This document shows, in pieces, positions 52,547 through 62,658 of a DNA stretch of 64,000 nt. How positions within the stretch are numbered: the first letter of the stretch is position 1; the number at the start of each line of letters is the position of its first letter. The translations under genes were made by a program, and so were the position numbers. A model generated the notes under the pieces. It worked only from the letters and a program-made list of their open reading frames with translations, ran no database searches and was not told the origin of the DNA. This stretch comes from Marinobacter pelagius (GTDB taxonomy: Bacteria; Pseudomonadota; Gammaproteobacteria; Pseudomonadales; Oleiphilaceae), in the NCBI RefSeq assembly GCF_900114925.1, contig NZ_FOUR01000007.1:62001-126000 (forward strand). Direction: 5' to 3'.

Positions 52547-53611
52547 TTACTTCTGCAGTTCGTCCCAGGGATGGACCGGCACCACCGCCTCACTGACCTC
52601 GGCTTCGAAGGAGCTGCGGAAATAGTCCATCGCCTTTTCAGCTTCGCTCAGTTCGTCAAAGCGGGCAATGTGGTAAATGGCTTCCCCTTCGTTCACCAGC
52701 GGCAGGTTGTTCACACAGATCACAATGCCGGAGCAGGGAGAGGTAACCGCCTCTTCAGTCTCACCGAAGGGATCGGCCACCATGGCGAGCTTCTGGCCCT
52801 TACGCACCTTCTGCCCGAGACGGGCCACCGGGCGCATGATGCCGTCAATGTCCGCCCTCACCCACTGGGAGTTGGCCGCGGTTTCCGAGCGCTTCTTCGG
52901 GGCCCTGGGCCCCTTCTTGGCTGGCACCATTTCCAGTTCCCGCATGACCCGGATCACGCCCTTGACGCCGCTGGTAATGACCACGTCATCAAACCTAAGG
53001 GCCTCACCACCCTCAAAGGTAATGACCGGAATATCCTGGGAATCGGCATAGGCCCGCAGGCTACCCTCCCGGAGACTGGCATTGATAATGATCGGGGCAC
53101 CGAAGGCTTCCGCCATGCGCACGGTTTCAGGGTTCTTCAGCTCCGCACGGATCTGGGGCAGGTTGAACCGGTGGATGGCGCCGGTGTGCAGGTCAATAAT
53201 ATGGGTGACCCGCTCCATCAACAGGGTGCGCAGCAGGTAGGCGATACGCCCGCCCAGGGACCCGGTTTCACTGCCCGGGAAGCACCGGTTCAGGTCCCTC
53301 CTGTCGGGCAGATAACGAGTGCGCTGGACAAACCCGAAGATATTGACAATCGGCACGGCCACCAGGGTACCGCGCAGGTGCCGCAACGCCGAGTTGGTCA
53401 GCACCCGCCGGATGATCTCCACGCCATTGATCTCGTCGCCGTGGATGGCGCCACACACCATCAGCACCGGCCCATCCCGGCGACCATGCACCACCTCCAC
53501 CGGAATATGGAGTGGCGTGTGGGTGTAGAGCTTGGCGACGGGAACCTCGACGGTTTCCCGTGTCCCCGCCTTGATCTGGGTGCCCGCAATCTCGAACGGT
53601 GCCCGCGCCAT
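52547..53611 (-). CDS. Succinylglutamate desuccinylase/aspartoacylase-family (M14-like) protein
   Basis: A 354-residue zinc enzyme. The metal site is visible as HGDE in CGAIHGDEINGVEII near residue 57 and the histidine of IIDLHTGAIHRFNLPQIRA near 138-156. A conserved glutamate in VITFEGGEALRF is near residue 195. The C-terminal part (about 250-320, DGIMRPVARLGQKVRKGQKLA) is a lipoyl-like barrel often found in this subgroup. It is 3 bases downstream of rimK. It might remove or trim an amino-acid modification; the substrate is unknown. Confidence 0.88.
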   Translation of the reverse strand: MARAPFEIAGTQIKAGTRETVEVPVAKLYTHTPLHIPVEVVHGRRDGPVLMVCGAIHGDEINGVEIIRRVLTNSALRHLRGTLVAVPIVNIFGFVQRTRYLPDRRDLNRCFPGSETGSLGGRIAYLLRTLLMERVTHIIDLHTGAIHRFNLPQIRAELKNPETVRMAEAFGAPIIINASLREGSLRAYADSQDIPVITFEGGEALRFDDVVITSGVKGVIRVMRELEMVPAKKGPRAPKKRSETAANSQWVRADIDGIMRPVARLGQKVRKGQKLAMVADPFGETEEAVTSPCSGIVICVNNLPLVNEGEAIYHIARFDELSEAEKAMDYFRSSFEAEVSEAVVPVHPWDELQK

Positions 53612-53614
53612 GGC

Positions 53615-54520
53615 TCAGCCCCTTCCCTTGGTTCTGGTTTTCCAGGGCTTCTGGTTCTTTTCGGTCCAGTTGATGATCATCCCCGCCACATTCTTGCCGG
53701 TGGCATTCTCGATACCCTCCAGACCCGGCGAGGAGTTCACCTCCATGACCAGGGGACCGCGACTGGAGCGCAACAGATCGACACCAGCCACGTTCAGGCC
53801 CATGGACTTGGCCGCCATGATCGCCGTGCGGCGCTCTTCCGGCGTGATTCGCACCAGAGAGGCGGTGCCACCGCGGTGCAGGTTGGAACGGAATTCCCCT
53901 TCCGCACCCTGGCGCTTCATGGCCGCAATCACCTTGTCACCGATGACAAAGCAGCGAATGTCGGCACCGCCGGCTTCCTTGATGAACTCCTGGACCAGAA
54001 TGTCGGCCTTCAGCCCCATGAACGCCTCAATAACGCTTTCCGCCGCCTTGCGGGTTTCCGCCAGCACCACACCGATACCCTGGGTACCCTGCAGCAGTTT
54101 GATCACTACCGGCGCGCCACCCACCATTTTCAGCAGTTCAGGCACGTTATCCGGCTTGTTGGCGAAACCGGTGACCGGCATGCCCAGGCCCTTGCGCGCG
54201 AGCAGTTGCAGGGAACGCAACTTGTCCCGGCTGCGAGTGATGGCCACCGACTCATTGACCGGGAACACACCCATCATCTCAAACTGACGCAACACCGCCG
54301 TGCCGTAGAAGGTTACCGACGCACCGATCCGCGGGATGACCACGTCAAAGCCCTCAAGGAGCTCCTCGTGGTAGCTGATCTGGGGCTTGGCGGAGGTGAT
54401 GTTCATGGAACAGTGCAGGCAATCGATGACCCGCACTTCGTGGCCGCGGTTGATACCCTCTTCCACCAGGCGCCGGGTGGAGTAGAGATTCTTGTTCCGC
54501 GACAGTACCGCTATTTTCAT
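53615..54520 (-). CDS. rimK: RimK, ATP-grasp glutamate ligase
   Basis: A 301-residue ATP-grasp ligase of the RimK family: [19 protein letters not shown] at the start, the ATP-grasp segments [22 protein letters not shown] near residue 138, [18 protein letters not shown] near 205, and [14 protein letters not shown] near 257. RimK adds glutamates to the C-terminus of ribosomal protein S6 in E. coli, and in Pseudomonas it affects the proteome and lifestyle. Its start overlaps rimB by 4 bases (ATGA). Confidence 0.95.
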   Translation of the reverse strand: MKIAVLSRNKNLYSTRRLVEEGINRGHEVRVIDCLHCSMNITSAKPQISYHEELLEGFDVVIPRIGASVTFYGTAVLRQFEMMGVFPVNESVAITRSRDKLRSLQLLARKGLGMPVTGFANKPDNVPELLKMVGGAPVVIKLLQGTQGIGVVLAETRKAAESVIEAFMGLKADILVQEFIKEAGGADIRCFVIGDKVIAAMKRQGAEGEFRSNLHRGGTASLVRITPEERRTAIMAAKSMGLNVAGVDLLRSSRGPLVMEVNSSPGLEGIENATGKNVAGMIINWTEKNQKPWKTRTKGRG

Positions 54521-55014
54521 TTTTCAGTCCTTATAACCGGCTCACCGGCAAGATAGGAAGCTTCAGGAAATACCACCGAACGACCGTCCATGGCGGTGCG
54601 CCCGAGTAACATACGAAATCTCATGGAGTCCCGGTTGGTCAGGGTCATTTCAACGGGCCAGCTCCGGTCACCCACCACCACCGTGGTTTCAATGACCAGC
54701 CGCAATTCCCGATGGCCACCGGAATCGGAAACGTTACGCTCGTCCAGCACCTTCGCATCACACTCCACAACCTGATGCAGATCATTCTGGACCGGATGCA
54801 CCCAGAACCGGACCCGCCGCTCGCCGTTCTCGGTATAGGGCTCGGTCCGGAACGTGTGCAGGCACGACGTGCGGGCCCCCGTATCCACCTTGGCCTTGAT
54901 GCGTGAGATATCCAGGTCCGGCAGTGCAACCCATTCCCGCCAACCCAGGCTGACCCTCTCCTCAACGGGGCTGGACTGCGTCTTCTCGGGGGCACCACTT
55001 GTTTTTTTCGACAT
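54517..55014 (-). CDS. rimB: RimB-like retropepsin-fold protease (ATP-dependent zinc protease family)
   Basis: A 165-residue protein of the family annotated as putative ATP-dependent zinc protease. It has the retropepsin-like active-site motif [12 protein letters not shown] near residues 39-50 and the partner strands [14 protein letters not shown] near 130-143. In Pseudomonas, RimB is encoded with RimK and cleaves or controls the RimK-modified S6 system. It begins this cluster and overlaps rimK by 4 bases. Confidence 0.88.
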   Translation of the reverse strand: MSKKTSGAPEKTQSSPVEERVSLGWREWVALPDLDISRIKAKVDTGARTSCLHTFRTEPYTENGERRVRFWVHPVQNDLHQVVECDAKVLDERNVSDSGGHRELRLVIETTVVVGDRSWPVEMTLTNRDSMRFRMLLGRTAMDGRSVVFPEASYLAGEPVIRTEK

Positions 55015-55158
55015 CCGGTAAGTCCCTTTTTTCTTTAGGCAAATCAGTCTTAACTATAATCCAAACCTGCTACCCCGGCGAATATCCAAAGCAGTGATTT
55101 GGTTATAAACCGGGCCGTGATTACCCGTACAGGTCACCCCGGAACAACAGGAAATGCA

Positions 55159-56562
55159 ATGACAGAACTGGTCTGGTTCAGAAACGATCTCCGCACGGCC
55201 GACAACCCGGCACTCACCGCCGCCTGCAAGGCAGACGACACCGTCCGTGCCTGCTACATCCTCACGCCGGATCAATGGCGTGAACACGACTGGTCTCCGG
55301 CCCGGGTCCGATTCGTGATCGAGCACGCCAACGATCTGGCCGAAACCCTGGCACGCCTTGGCATCCCCATGACCTTCCTTTACGGAAACCGGTTCGACGA
55401 CAGCCTCGACCTCCTGCTCGAGCACTGCCGTGAACACAACGTCACACGAATCCACATTAACGAGGAATACGGCATCAACGAGCGCCGCCGGGACAAATCC
55501 CTGAAACAACGCCTCGCCGACCTGCCGGTTGAACTGTGCAAATACCGCGACCAGACCGTCGCCCCGGTGGGCGACATCCGCACCGGACAGGGTGACCCCT
55601 ACTCGGTTTTCACCCCCTTCGCCCGCCGCTGGCGCAGCTGGATCGAGGAAAACTCGCCACAACTGTTCCCGATTCCCGCCGCCCGGGGCGATGCGATCAA
55701 ACCAGATCAGATTGGAGGCATACCGGAAGGATTCCGCGACGCACCGCCCGCTTTGGTGAAAACCGGCGAAGACGCCGCCCACGACCAGCTGGAAAATTTC
55801 CTGCAGGAACAGGCCGGCGCCTACAAGGACCAGCGCGACTTTCCCGCCATCGACGGCACCAGCCAGCTGTCACCCTACCTGGCCAACGGCGTCCTCTCCG
55901 GCCGCCAGTGCCTGCTGGCCGCTAGACAGGCCCAGGGCAAGGGCGGCAACCAGGAAGGACTGGCTACCTGGACCAACGAAATCGCCTGGCGGGACTTCTA
56001 CATCCACATCCTCTACCACTACCCTCGGGTCAGCATGCACCGGGCGTTCAAGCCGGAAACCGAAGCTCTGGAATGGAACACACCCGGGGACAAGTTCGAG
56101 GCCTGGAAGGAAGGGCGTACCGGCATCCCCATCGTCGACGCCGCCATGCGACAACTCAACGACACCGGCTGGATGCACAACCGACTGCGCATGATCACCG
56201 CCATGTTCCTCACCAAGAACCTGTTCATCGACTGGCGCCTGGGCGAGGCTTACTTCATGTCAAAACTGGTGGACGGCTTCCTGGCCTCCAATAACGGTGG
56301 CTGGCAATGGAGTGCCTCCACCGGCACCGACGCCGCACCCTATTTCCGGGTCTTCAACCCGGTGACCCAGAGCGAACGCTTCGACCCGAAGGGCGAGTTT
56401 ATCCGGCACTGGGTGCCGGAACTGGCAAAACTGGACAGCAAACGGATCCATGATCCGGGTGCAAAAGGGGGCGTTATTCCGAAAGGATATCCGAGACCGA
56501 TTGTCGATCTGAAGGAAAGCAGAAAAGAAGCAATTGCGAAGTTTCAGGCACTGAAGGACTGA
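55159..56562 (+). CDS. phrB: Deoxyribodipyrimidine photolyase
   Basis: A 467-residue flavoprotein that repairs cyclobutane pyrimidine dimers with light. It starts TELVWFRNDLRTADNPAL (antenna-binding domain) and has the FAD-binding C-terminal domain with WTNEIAWRDFYIHILYHYP near residue 275, PIVDAAMRQLNDTGWMHNRLRM near 320-341 and DWRLGEAYFMSKLVDGFLASNNGGWQW near 358. The in-frame sequence upstream of ATG 55159 is not conserved. Convergent with moeB across an inverted-repeat element. Confidence 0.95.
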   Translation: MTELVWFRNDLRTADNPALTAACKADDTVRACYILTPDQWREHDWSPARVRFVIEHANDLAETLARLGIPMTFLYGNRFDDSLDLLLEHCREHNVTRIHINEEYGINERRRDKSLKQRLADLPVELCKYRDQTVAPVGDIRTGQGDPYSVFTPFARRWRSWIEENSPQLFPIPAARGDAIKPDQIGGIPEGFRDAPPALVKTGEDAAHDQLENFLQEQAGAYKDQRDFPAIDGTSQLSPYLANGVLSGRQCLLAARQAQGKGGNQEGLATWTNEIAWRDFYIHILYHYPRVSMHRAFKPETEALEWNTPGDKFEAWKEGRTGIPIVDAAMRQLNDTGWMHNRLRMITAMFLTKNLFIDWRLGEAYFMSKLVDGFLASNNGGWQWSASTGTDAAPYFRVFNPVTQSERFDPKGEFIRHWVPELAKLDSKRIHDPGAKGGVIPKGYPRPIVDLKESRKEAIAKFQALKD

Positions 56563-56574
56563 CTCAAAAGTGCG

Positions 56575-56685
56575 GGCAGTGTTGGCCGGGGCCTGCCCAA
56601 AACCCTGCGGAGCCATGGATGGCGGAGCGGAGCCTACAGGGACGTATTCACGGCGTGTTTTGGGCAGGCCCCGGCCAACACTGCC
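56575..56685. repeat. Long inverted-repeat element with 29-bp perfect arms
   Basis: The arms at 56575-56603 and 56657-56685 are exact 29-base reverse complements (starting GGCAGTGTTGGCCGGGGCC) around a 53-base centre. The centre contains CGGAGC three times and the sequence CAGGGACGTATTCACGGCGT. The element fills the gap between the convergent phrB and moeB genes, 12 bases after one stop and 7 before the other, and would fold as a strong hairpin in both transcripts. I believe similar elements are repeated in Marinobacter genomes, but I cannot verify it here. Confidence 0.85.
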
Positions 56686-56692
56686 TCCCCCG

Positions 56693-57439
56693 TCAGCCTG
56701 AACAGACCGGACAATGGGGATCCCGAGCCAGCTTCATCTCGCGCCACTGCATCTCCCAGGCATCCAGCAACAGCAACCGGCCAACCAATGGCCTGCCCAC
56801 GCCCGTGATCACCTTGATCGCCTCCATGGCCTGGGCCGAACCGATCATCCCCACCAGCGGCGCAATCACACCAGCCTGGGAACAGGTCAGATCCTCATTA
56901 CCCTGCTCCGGATAGAGACAGTGATAACAGGGACTATCCTCAACCCTGCTGTCGTAGACCGACAACTGCCCCTCGCCCCGAATCGCCGCACCGGACACCA
57001 GCGGCACTTTCGCCGCAACGCAGGCCCGGTTCAGGGAAAAGCGGGTATGGAAATTGTCACTGCAATCCACCACCAGGCTCGCTTCCTCCACCCACCGGGC
57101 CAGCTCCTCGCCATCTAGCCGGGCCTTCAGGGCGGTCACCGACACCAGCGGATTGATCCTCCGAACCCGATCCGCCAGGCTCTCCGCCTTGGAATCCCCC
57201 AGCTGACTCTGGTCAAAGCCGATCTGGCGCTGGAGATTGGCCAGCTCGATATCATCATCATCCACCAGCGTCAGGTGACCAACCCCCGCAGCCCCGAGGT
57301 AAAGGGCTACCGGGCAGCCAAGACCACCGGCACCAATCACCAGCACCCGCGCCGATTTGAGCTTCTCCTGCCCGGCAATATCAAACCGGGGCATCAGAAT
57401 CTGTCGACTGTAGCGCAGCAGCTCCTCGTCACTGAGCAT
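56693..57439 (-). CDS. moeB: MoeB/ThiF-family adenylyltransferase
   Basis: A 248-residue E1-like enzyme that adenylates the C-terminal glycine of MoaD in molybdopterin synthesis (or ThiS). The nucleotide motif VIGAGGLGCPVALYLGAAG is near residues 35-53, and LTLVDDDDIELANLQRQIGF follows. Zinc cysteines are CYHC near 170 and CPVC at the end. It lies downstream of prmC in the common hemA-prfA-prmC-moeB order, 18 bases apart. Confidence 0.93.
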   Translation of the reverse strand: MLSDEELLRYSRQILMPRFDIAGQEKLKSARVLVIGAGGLGCPVALYLGAAGVGHLTLVDDDDIELANLQRQIGFDQSQLGDSKAESLADRVRRINPLVSVTALKARLDGEELARWVEEASLVVDCSDNFHTRFSLNRACVAAKVPLVSGAAIRGEGQLSVYDSRVEDSPCYHCLYPEQGNEDLTCSQAGVIAPLVGMIGSAQAMEAIKVITGVGRPLVGRLLLLDAWEMQWREMKLARDPHCPVCSG

Positions 57440-57457
57440 ACCCGCCTCCCCTTTTTG

Positions 57458-58321
57458 TCATGACTTGTTATCCGGATTGCCCGGCCACTGGCCGAGCGTC
57501 ATACGGTCACGCTGGCCGTAATCCTGCCGGCTTTTCACTGACCCGAAGCCCCGGGCCCGGAATAACGCCTGCACGGCCTCGGCCTGATCGTAGCCATGCT
57601 CCACCAGCAGCCAGCCATTGCCAGCGAGCCAGTCCGGCGCCCGGGTCACAATTTCGCGAATATCGTCCAGACCATCAACACCCGATACCAGGGCCGAGCC
57701 CGGCTCGAAACGCACGTCCCCCTCGGCCAGGTGGTGATCACCTTCCTTTATATAGGGAGGATTGGACACAATCAGATCAAAGCTGCCCGGAGGCAGATCG
57801 TCAAACCAGTGGCTTCGCACCACCGAAACGCAAAGCCCGAGCGCCTGGGCATTTTCGCGTGCCAGTGCGACGGCTTCGTCCACGGTGTCACAGGCGCTGA
57901 CCTGCCAGTCCGGGTGCTCCGAGGCCAGTGCCAGGGCAATGGCACCGGTCCCGGTGCCCAGATCGAGCACCCGTGCCTTGGCGGGCAATGGCAATGAAAG
58001 CGCAACCTCCACCAGGCACTCGGTATCCGGGCGGGGGATCAGCGTGGAAGGACTGACTTTCAGCGGCAGGGACCAGAACTCCTGGTGCCCCAGCAGGTAG
58101 GCGATCGGCTTGCCGGCAACCCGCTCGGTCACCAGGGCCTCGAATGCCTCCACCTGTGCCGGCTCGACTATCCGCTCCGGCCAGGCCCGGAAGCTGGTCC
58201 GGCCAAGACCGGTGACATGGCTGAGCAAAAGTTCCGCATCGAGACGCGGAGTATCACTGACGATCCGGCTTGAGGCCTCACGAATCAGGCTTTCGCAGGT
58301 CAGTGAGGAATTACTGGTCAT
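57458..58321 (-). CDS. prmC: Release-factor glutamine methyltransferase PrmC
   Basis: A 287-residue SAM-dependent enzyme that methylates the GGQ glutamine of RF1 and RF2. The catalytic NPPY is in [13 protein letters not shown] near residues 185-197, and the SAM-binding [21 protein letters not shown] is near 118-138. ATG 58321 gives [13 protein letters not shown] and overlaps the prfA stop by 11 bases. Its two substrates, prfA (directly upstream) and prfB (near 4.1-5.2 kb), are both in this window. Confidence 0.96.
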   Translation of the reverse strand: MTSNSSLTCESLIREASSRIVSDTPRLDAELLLSHVTGLGRTSFRAWPERIVEPAQVEAFEALVTERVAGKPIAYLLGHQEFWSLPLKVSPSTLIPRPDTECLVEVALSLPLPAKARVLDLGTGTGAIALALASEHPDWQVSACDTVDEAVALARENAQALGLCVSVVRSHWFDDLPPGSFDLIVSNPPYIKEGDHHLAEGDVRFEPGSALVSGVDGLDDIREIVTRAPDWLAGNGWLLVEHGYDQAEAVQALFRARGFGSVKSRQDYGQRDRMTLGQWPGNPDNKS

Positions 58322-59399
58322 CGGCAAGTGCGGCCAGCAATTCGGCCTGGTGTTCCTGCTGGAGGGGAACGATGACTGCATCAAGGTCACCGGCAATCAC
58401 CTCGTCCAGCTTATAGAGGGTGAGGTTGATGCGGTGATCGGTCACCCGCCCCTGGGGGAAGTTATAGGTGCGGATACGCTCGGAACGGTCGCCGCTGCCC
58501 ACCAGGCTTTTCCGGGTCTCTGCCCTGGCTTTCTGCTGGCGCTCGGTTTCCGCATTCTGCAAGCGGGACGCGAGCAGGCTCATGGCCTTGGCCCGGTTCT
58601 TGTGCTGGGAGCGCTCTTCCTGGCACTCCACCACAATCCCCGTAGGCAGGTGGGTAATCCGGATCGCCGAATCCGTCTTGTTGACGTGCTGCCCCCCGGC
58701 GCCGGAGGCACGGAAGGTATCCACCCGCAGGTCACCCTTGTTGATCTCGATGGCCTCGGCCTCATCGGCCTCCGGCATCACCGCCACGGTACAGGCGGAG
58801 GTGTGGATGCGGCCCTGGGATTCCGTTTCCGGCACCCGCTGCACGCGATGGGCCCCGGATTCGAACTTCAGCGCACCGTAGACACCATCGCCGCTGACCC
58901 GGGCAATCACTTCCTTGAATCCGCCATGCTCCCCTTCACTCTCGCTCAGCATCTCCACCTGCCAGCGGCGGCGCTCGGCGTAGCGGGAATACATGCGGAA
59001 CAGGTCCCCGGCAAAGATCGCCGCTTCGTCGCCCCCGGTACCGGCACGGATCTCGAGGAAGGCGTTCTTACGGTCGTTCGGATCTTTTGGCAGCATCAGT
59101 CGCTGGAGCTCCTCGTCCAGTTCCTCGCTTTTCTGCTGGGCGCTCATCAGTTCCTCTTCCGCCATTTCACGCATGTCGGCATCGCCATCATTGGCCAGCT
59201 CCTCGGCGGCTTCGATGTCTTCCAGGGACTGCTGCCAGGCCTGGAAGCAATGAACCACCGGTTCGATCTCGGCAAATTCCCGGGACAGGTCCCGGAACTT
59301 GTCCTGATTGCCAATGACGGAAGAATCGCTCAACAACGCGCTGACCTCCTCGAAGCGGTCAACCAGCTGTTCGAGGCGGGACTGAATGGATGGCTTCAT
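58311..59399 (-). CDS. prfA: Peptide chain release factor 1
   Basis: A 362-residue factor recognising UAA and UAG. The catalytic GGQ is in [19 protein letters not shown] near residue 235. The codon-recognition PxT position reads PET in [15 protein letters not shown] near residue 188 (E. coli has PAT), still fitting PxT. ATG 59399 starts [12 protein letters not shown] as in other RF1. It overlaps the hemA stop by 4 bases, forming the conserved hemA-prfA pair. Confidence 0.97.
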   Translation of the reverse strand: MKPSIQSRLEQLVDRFEEVSALLSDSSVIGNQDKFRDLSREFAEIEPVVHCFQAWQQSLEDIEAAEELANDGDADMREMAEEELMSAQQKSEELDEELQRLMLPKDPNDRKNAFLEIRAGTGGDEAAIFAGDLFRMYSRYAERRRWQVEMLSESEGEHGGFKEVIARVSGDGVYGALKFESGAHRVQRVPETESQGRIHTSACTVAVMPEADEAEAIEINKGDLRVDTFRASGAGGQHVNKTDSAIRITHLPTGIVVECQEERSQHKNRAKAMSLLASRLQNAETERQQKARAETRKSLVGSGDRSERIRTYNFPQGRVTDHRINLTLYKLDEVIAGDLDAVIVPLQQEHQAELLAALADDQ

Positions 59400-60685
59400 A
59401 GTTTTTCCGGTGTGGTGGCGGCGTCCGCTTCCAGAGCATCGAGCTGGTGCAGCTCTCGCAGCCACTCGGTAACCTCCGTACGACCCTCGGTGGTGGCCTT
59501 GCGAACCTGTACGGACGGTTCATGCAATAGTTTGTTGGTGAGGCCCCGGGCCAGGCTGCGAAGCACTGTTTCCGGATCGCTGCCGTTGCGCAGGGCGCGC
59601 AGGGCTTTTTCTGTTTCCACATCCCGCAGGGTCTCGGCGCGCTGACGGAATTGTTTGAGGGTGGAGACCGCGTCCAGCGCCCTGAGCTGGTTCAGGAATG
59701 CCTGAACCCCGTCGGTGACCAGGTTCTCGGCCTCCCGGGCGGCGCCCTCCCGGGAACGGATATTTTCTTCAATAACCTGACGCAGGTCGTCTACCGTGTA
59801 CAGGTAGACATCCGCCAGGGAGGCCACTTCCGGTTCGATATCCCGGGGTACCGCGATATCCACCATGAAATACGGGCGGTGCTTGCGCTTCTTCAGCGCC
59901 CGCTCCACGGCACCTTTTCCCAGGATGGGCAACGGACTGGCCGTGGAGGAAATGATGATATCCACATCTGCCAGATAATCGGGAATCTCTGACAGAACGA
60001 TCCCCTTGCCACCACGGGCTTCCGCCAGTGATTGGGCGCGTTCCAGGGTACGATTGGCAACCACGAAGTCCTTCACGCCCGCCTCCGAGAGGTGCTGGGC
60101 CACCAGCTCGATGGTCTTGCCGGCACCGATCAGCAACGCACGATTGCGGGACAGGTCGGAGAAGATGTGGTGAGCCATGCTCACCGCGGCATAGGCCACA
60201 GAAACCGGGTTTTCACCAATCGCAGTCTGGGTGCGCACACGCTTGGCCACCGAGAAGGTCTGCTCGAACATACGCGAGAGAAACGAGCCGCTGGCACCGT
60301 GCTTGCGGGCCAGGGCGTAGGCATCTTTCAGCTGGCCGAAGATCTGGGGTTCGCCCAGCACCATGGAGTCGAGGCCTGCAGCAACGCGCATGACATGGCG
60401 AACCGCATCTGCATCGCGATGGACATAGACGGCCTCCTCCAGCTCACCCGCTTCCAGGTTGTGAAACCCGGCCAGCCAGCGCAGCACCAGAGGCGCGCAG
60501 TCATCATCCCCGGCAAGGTACAGTTCCGTCCGGTTACAGGTGGAGAGGATCGCCGCCTCGCTGGCCCCGGAGGCAACACGGAGTTCGGCAAACGCCTCTT
60601 CCATGCGCTCAGGGGTGAACGCTATCCGCTCCCGGAGCTCCACGGGCGCAGTGCGATGATTGATTCCCAGCGTTACCAGTGCCAT
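59396..60685 (-). CDS. hemA: Glutamyl-tRNA reductase
   Basis: A 429-residue enzyme that reduces glutamyl-tRNA to glutamate-1-semialdehyde, the first step of C5 haem synthesis. The start [17 protein letters not shown] is typical, and the catalytic cysteine lies in [10 protein letters not shown] near residues 48-57. The NADPH-binding [17 protein letters not shown] is near 183-199. The C-terminal dimerisation helix extends to about 425. It heads hemA-prfA-prmC-moeB. Confidence 0.97.
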   Translation of the reverse strand: MALVTLGINHRTAPVELRERIAFTPERMEEAFAELRVASGASEAAILSTCNRTELYLAGDDDCAPLVLRWLAGFHNLEAGELEEAVYVHRDADAVRHVMRVAAGLDSMVLGEPQIFGQLKDAYALARKHGASGSFLSRMFEQTFSVAKRVRTQTAIGENPVSVAYAAVSMAHHIFSDLSRNRALLIGAGKTIELVAQHLSEAGVKDFVVANRTLERAQSLAEARGGKGIVLSEIPDYLADVDIIISSTASPLPILGKGAVERALKKRKHRPYFMVDIAVPRDIEPEVASLADVYLYTVDDLRQVIEENIRSREGAAREAENLVTDGVQAFLNQLRALDAVSTLKQFRQRAETLRDVETEKALRALRNGSDPETVLRSLARGLTNKLLHEPSVQVRKATTEGRTEVTEWLRELHQLDALEADAATTPEKL

Positions 60686-60715
60686 TTCGAGCGAAAAAAC
60701 CCCATGCCTAAAAAG

Positions 60716-60743
60716 GATATATTGCCGACATTTTAACTGTCAG
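60716..60743 (-). promoter_or_regulatory. Candidate hemA promoter
   Basis: On the minus strand CTGACA (60743-60738; five of six -35 matches) is followed by a 16-base spacer and TATATC (60721-60716; four of six -10 matches). Transcription would start near 60709, about 25 bases before the hemA ATG. The remainder of this divergent 221-base gap, which must also hold the promoter for the TPR gene, shows no clear second promoter. Confidence 0.5.
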
Positions 60744-60906
60744 CGCCCTTACCTGCCACCCGAAAGCCGCCGATCTTCGGCAAGTGCGGACAGGTTGGGC
60801 AAGATCAGATGCTTATGCCATTATAGGGGCTCGTTAAAGGCCGGGACCCGATCTGCCTCAAGTTCAGGTCATTCTGATGTGTCGTTGACAAGTAACGGGA
60901 AGTTGC

Positions 60907-62658
60907 ATGCACAAATCCGCACCGTTTTTGGCCACCTGTCTGATGGGCGCCACCCTCACTGCTCTTTCTGGCTGCGCCAGCCTGTCCGGATCAGAGGAGG
61001 AGGCCGCCACACAGCAGCCCGAAACGCCCCGAGCCGAGCCGGCAGAACAGCAGATCGGGTACTCGGATTTCGAACCCGAGGTGCTTTACCTCCTGCTGAG
61101 CGGCGAAATTGCCGCCCAACGTGGCCGTTACGACGTCACCCTGGTTCATTATCTCAAGGCCGCACAGCAATCCCGGGATGAAGGCGTCATCGAGCGGGCC
61201 ATGCGCATAGCCCAGTCCCTGAACGGTGACAACGCACAGGCCCAACTGGCCGAACTCTGGCTCGAAGTAAATCCGGACAGCACACAGGCGCACCGGGTTT
61301 CCGCCATTCAGGCGGTAAAACGCAATGATCTGAAAACCGCCCTTGGCCACATGGAGACCATCATGGACCAGGGCGGTGACGCAGACTTCGACAGCCTGGC
61401 GGTCATTGCCGGCAACATGCCGCCGGAGCAGCAACAGGAATTACTGACCCTGTACCGGCAACTGGCCGAACGCCATCCGGACACACCCGAACTGGAATAC
61501 AGCATCGCCCTGCTAATGAAAGTGTCGGGGCAGCCCCGTGATGCCCTTGCCCGCCTGGAGCCCTTGCTGGAGAAACACGAGAACTTCCAGCCGGCAATCG
61601 TGCTCAAGGGCGACCTGCTGTATGAGACCGGAGAGAAACGTCAGGCCCTGGATTACATGATGGTGAATACCCGTCGTTTTCCGGCCAACCGGCAGATGGG
61701 CACGCTGTACGGGCGAATGCTCATCAACGAAGGCGAACTGCAAGCGGCGCAGGATGAATTCAACCGGCTGGTCAAGCGCTACCCCGAGGTTCCCGGTCTG
61801 CGGCTGTCCCACGCCCTGGTCGCCCTGGAAAACGAACAGTTTGAACTGGCGCGCAGGGAACTGACCCGCCTGGTCGAACAGGGCCATCACACCAACGAAG
61901 CTAACTACTACCTGGGCCGCATCGAGGACCAGGAGGGCAATACCGAACAGGCGATCGGTTACTACCAGAGTGTGGAACAGGGCAATTACTACTTCCCGGC
62001 CCTGGCGCGCTCGAGCGCGCTTCTGGCGCAGGAAGGACGTTTAACGGAAGCCCTCGAGCATATCCGTACCATGCGGGAGGCGCACCCCAAGCAAGCGGAG
62101 AACTTCTGGCTGCTGGAGGTGAACCTGTTGCTGGACGAGAACCGGCAACAGCGGGCACTCGAAACCGCCACCGAGGCTTTGGATCAGTTCCCCGAGAATG
62201 TCCAGGTGCGGTACGCCCGGGCCATGCTCTACGACACCCTGGACCAGCCGGACAACGCCGAGACCGATCTGCGCCGGATCATCGACGCCGAGCCGGACAA
62301 CGCGGTTGCGCTGAATGCACTGGGTTACATCCTCACCACCCGCACGGATCGCCTGGAGGAGGCCCGCACCTACATTGAGCGGGCCCTGCGCCTGGACCCG
62401 GAAAATCCTGCCATCCTCGACAGCATGGGCTGGGTCCTGTTCCAGGAGGGACAGCTCCAACCCGCCCTGGAATACCTGAAAAAGGCATGGCAGGCCTATC
62501 CGGATCCGGAAGTGGCCGCCCACTATGGTGAGGCCCTGTGGATGGCTGGTGAAGAAGAGCAGGCCCGGATCGTCTGGCAGGAAGGCCTGGACCAGGACCC
62601 GGACCACGAGATCCTGCGCGAAACCATACAGCGACTGACCGGTAACGGAGACCAGTAA
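60907..62658 (+). CDS. TPR-repeat lipoprotein
   Basis: A 583-residue predicted lipoprotein with signal peptide and lipobox LSGC (cysteine near residue 23). Tandem tetratricopeptide repeats fill the rest, best seen in VAALNALGYILTTRTDRLEEA-type units near residue 470 and in DSMGWVLFQEGQLQPALEYLKKAW near residue 506. It is probably a periplasmic outer-membrane scaffold; the exact role is unknown. Its stop overlaps the lolB start by one base, an arrangement common in pseudomonads, which links it to lipoprotein sorting or envelope biogenesis. Confidence 0.85.
   Translation: MHKSAPFLATCLMGATLTALSGCASLSGSEEEAATQQPETPRAEPAEQQIGYSDFEPEVLYLLLSGEIAAQRGRYDVTLVHYLKAAQQSRDEGVIERAMRIAQSLNGDNAQAQLAELWLEVNPDSTQAHRVSAIQAVKRNDLKTALGHMETIMDQGGDADFDSLAVIAGNMPPEQQQELLTLYRQLAERHPDTPELEYSIALLMKVSGQPRDALARLEPLLEKHENFQPAIVLKGDLLYETGEKRQALDYMMVNTRRFPANRQMGTLYGRMLINEGELQAAQDEFNRLVKRYPEVPGLRLSHALVALENEQFELARRELTRLVEQGHHTNEANYYLGRIEDQEGNTEQAIGYYQSVEQGNYYFPALARSSALLAQEGRLTEALEHIRTMREAHPKQAENFWLLEVNLLLDENRQQRALETATEALDQFPENVQVRYARAMLYDTLDQPDNAETDLRRIIDAEPDNAVALNALGYILTTRTDRLEEARTYIERALRLDPENPAILDSMGWVLFQEGQLQPALEYLKKAWQAYPDPEVAAHYGEALWMAGEEEQARIVWQEGLDQDPDHEILRETIQRLTGNGDQ

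Noticed and set aside
52571..54556. A 661-codon plus-strand open frame across the aspartoacylase-like and rimK genes.
   Set aside because: It runs antisense across two well-conserved genes and their junction and resembles no family.
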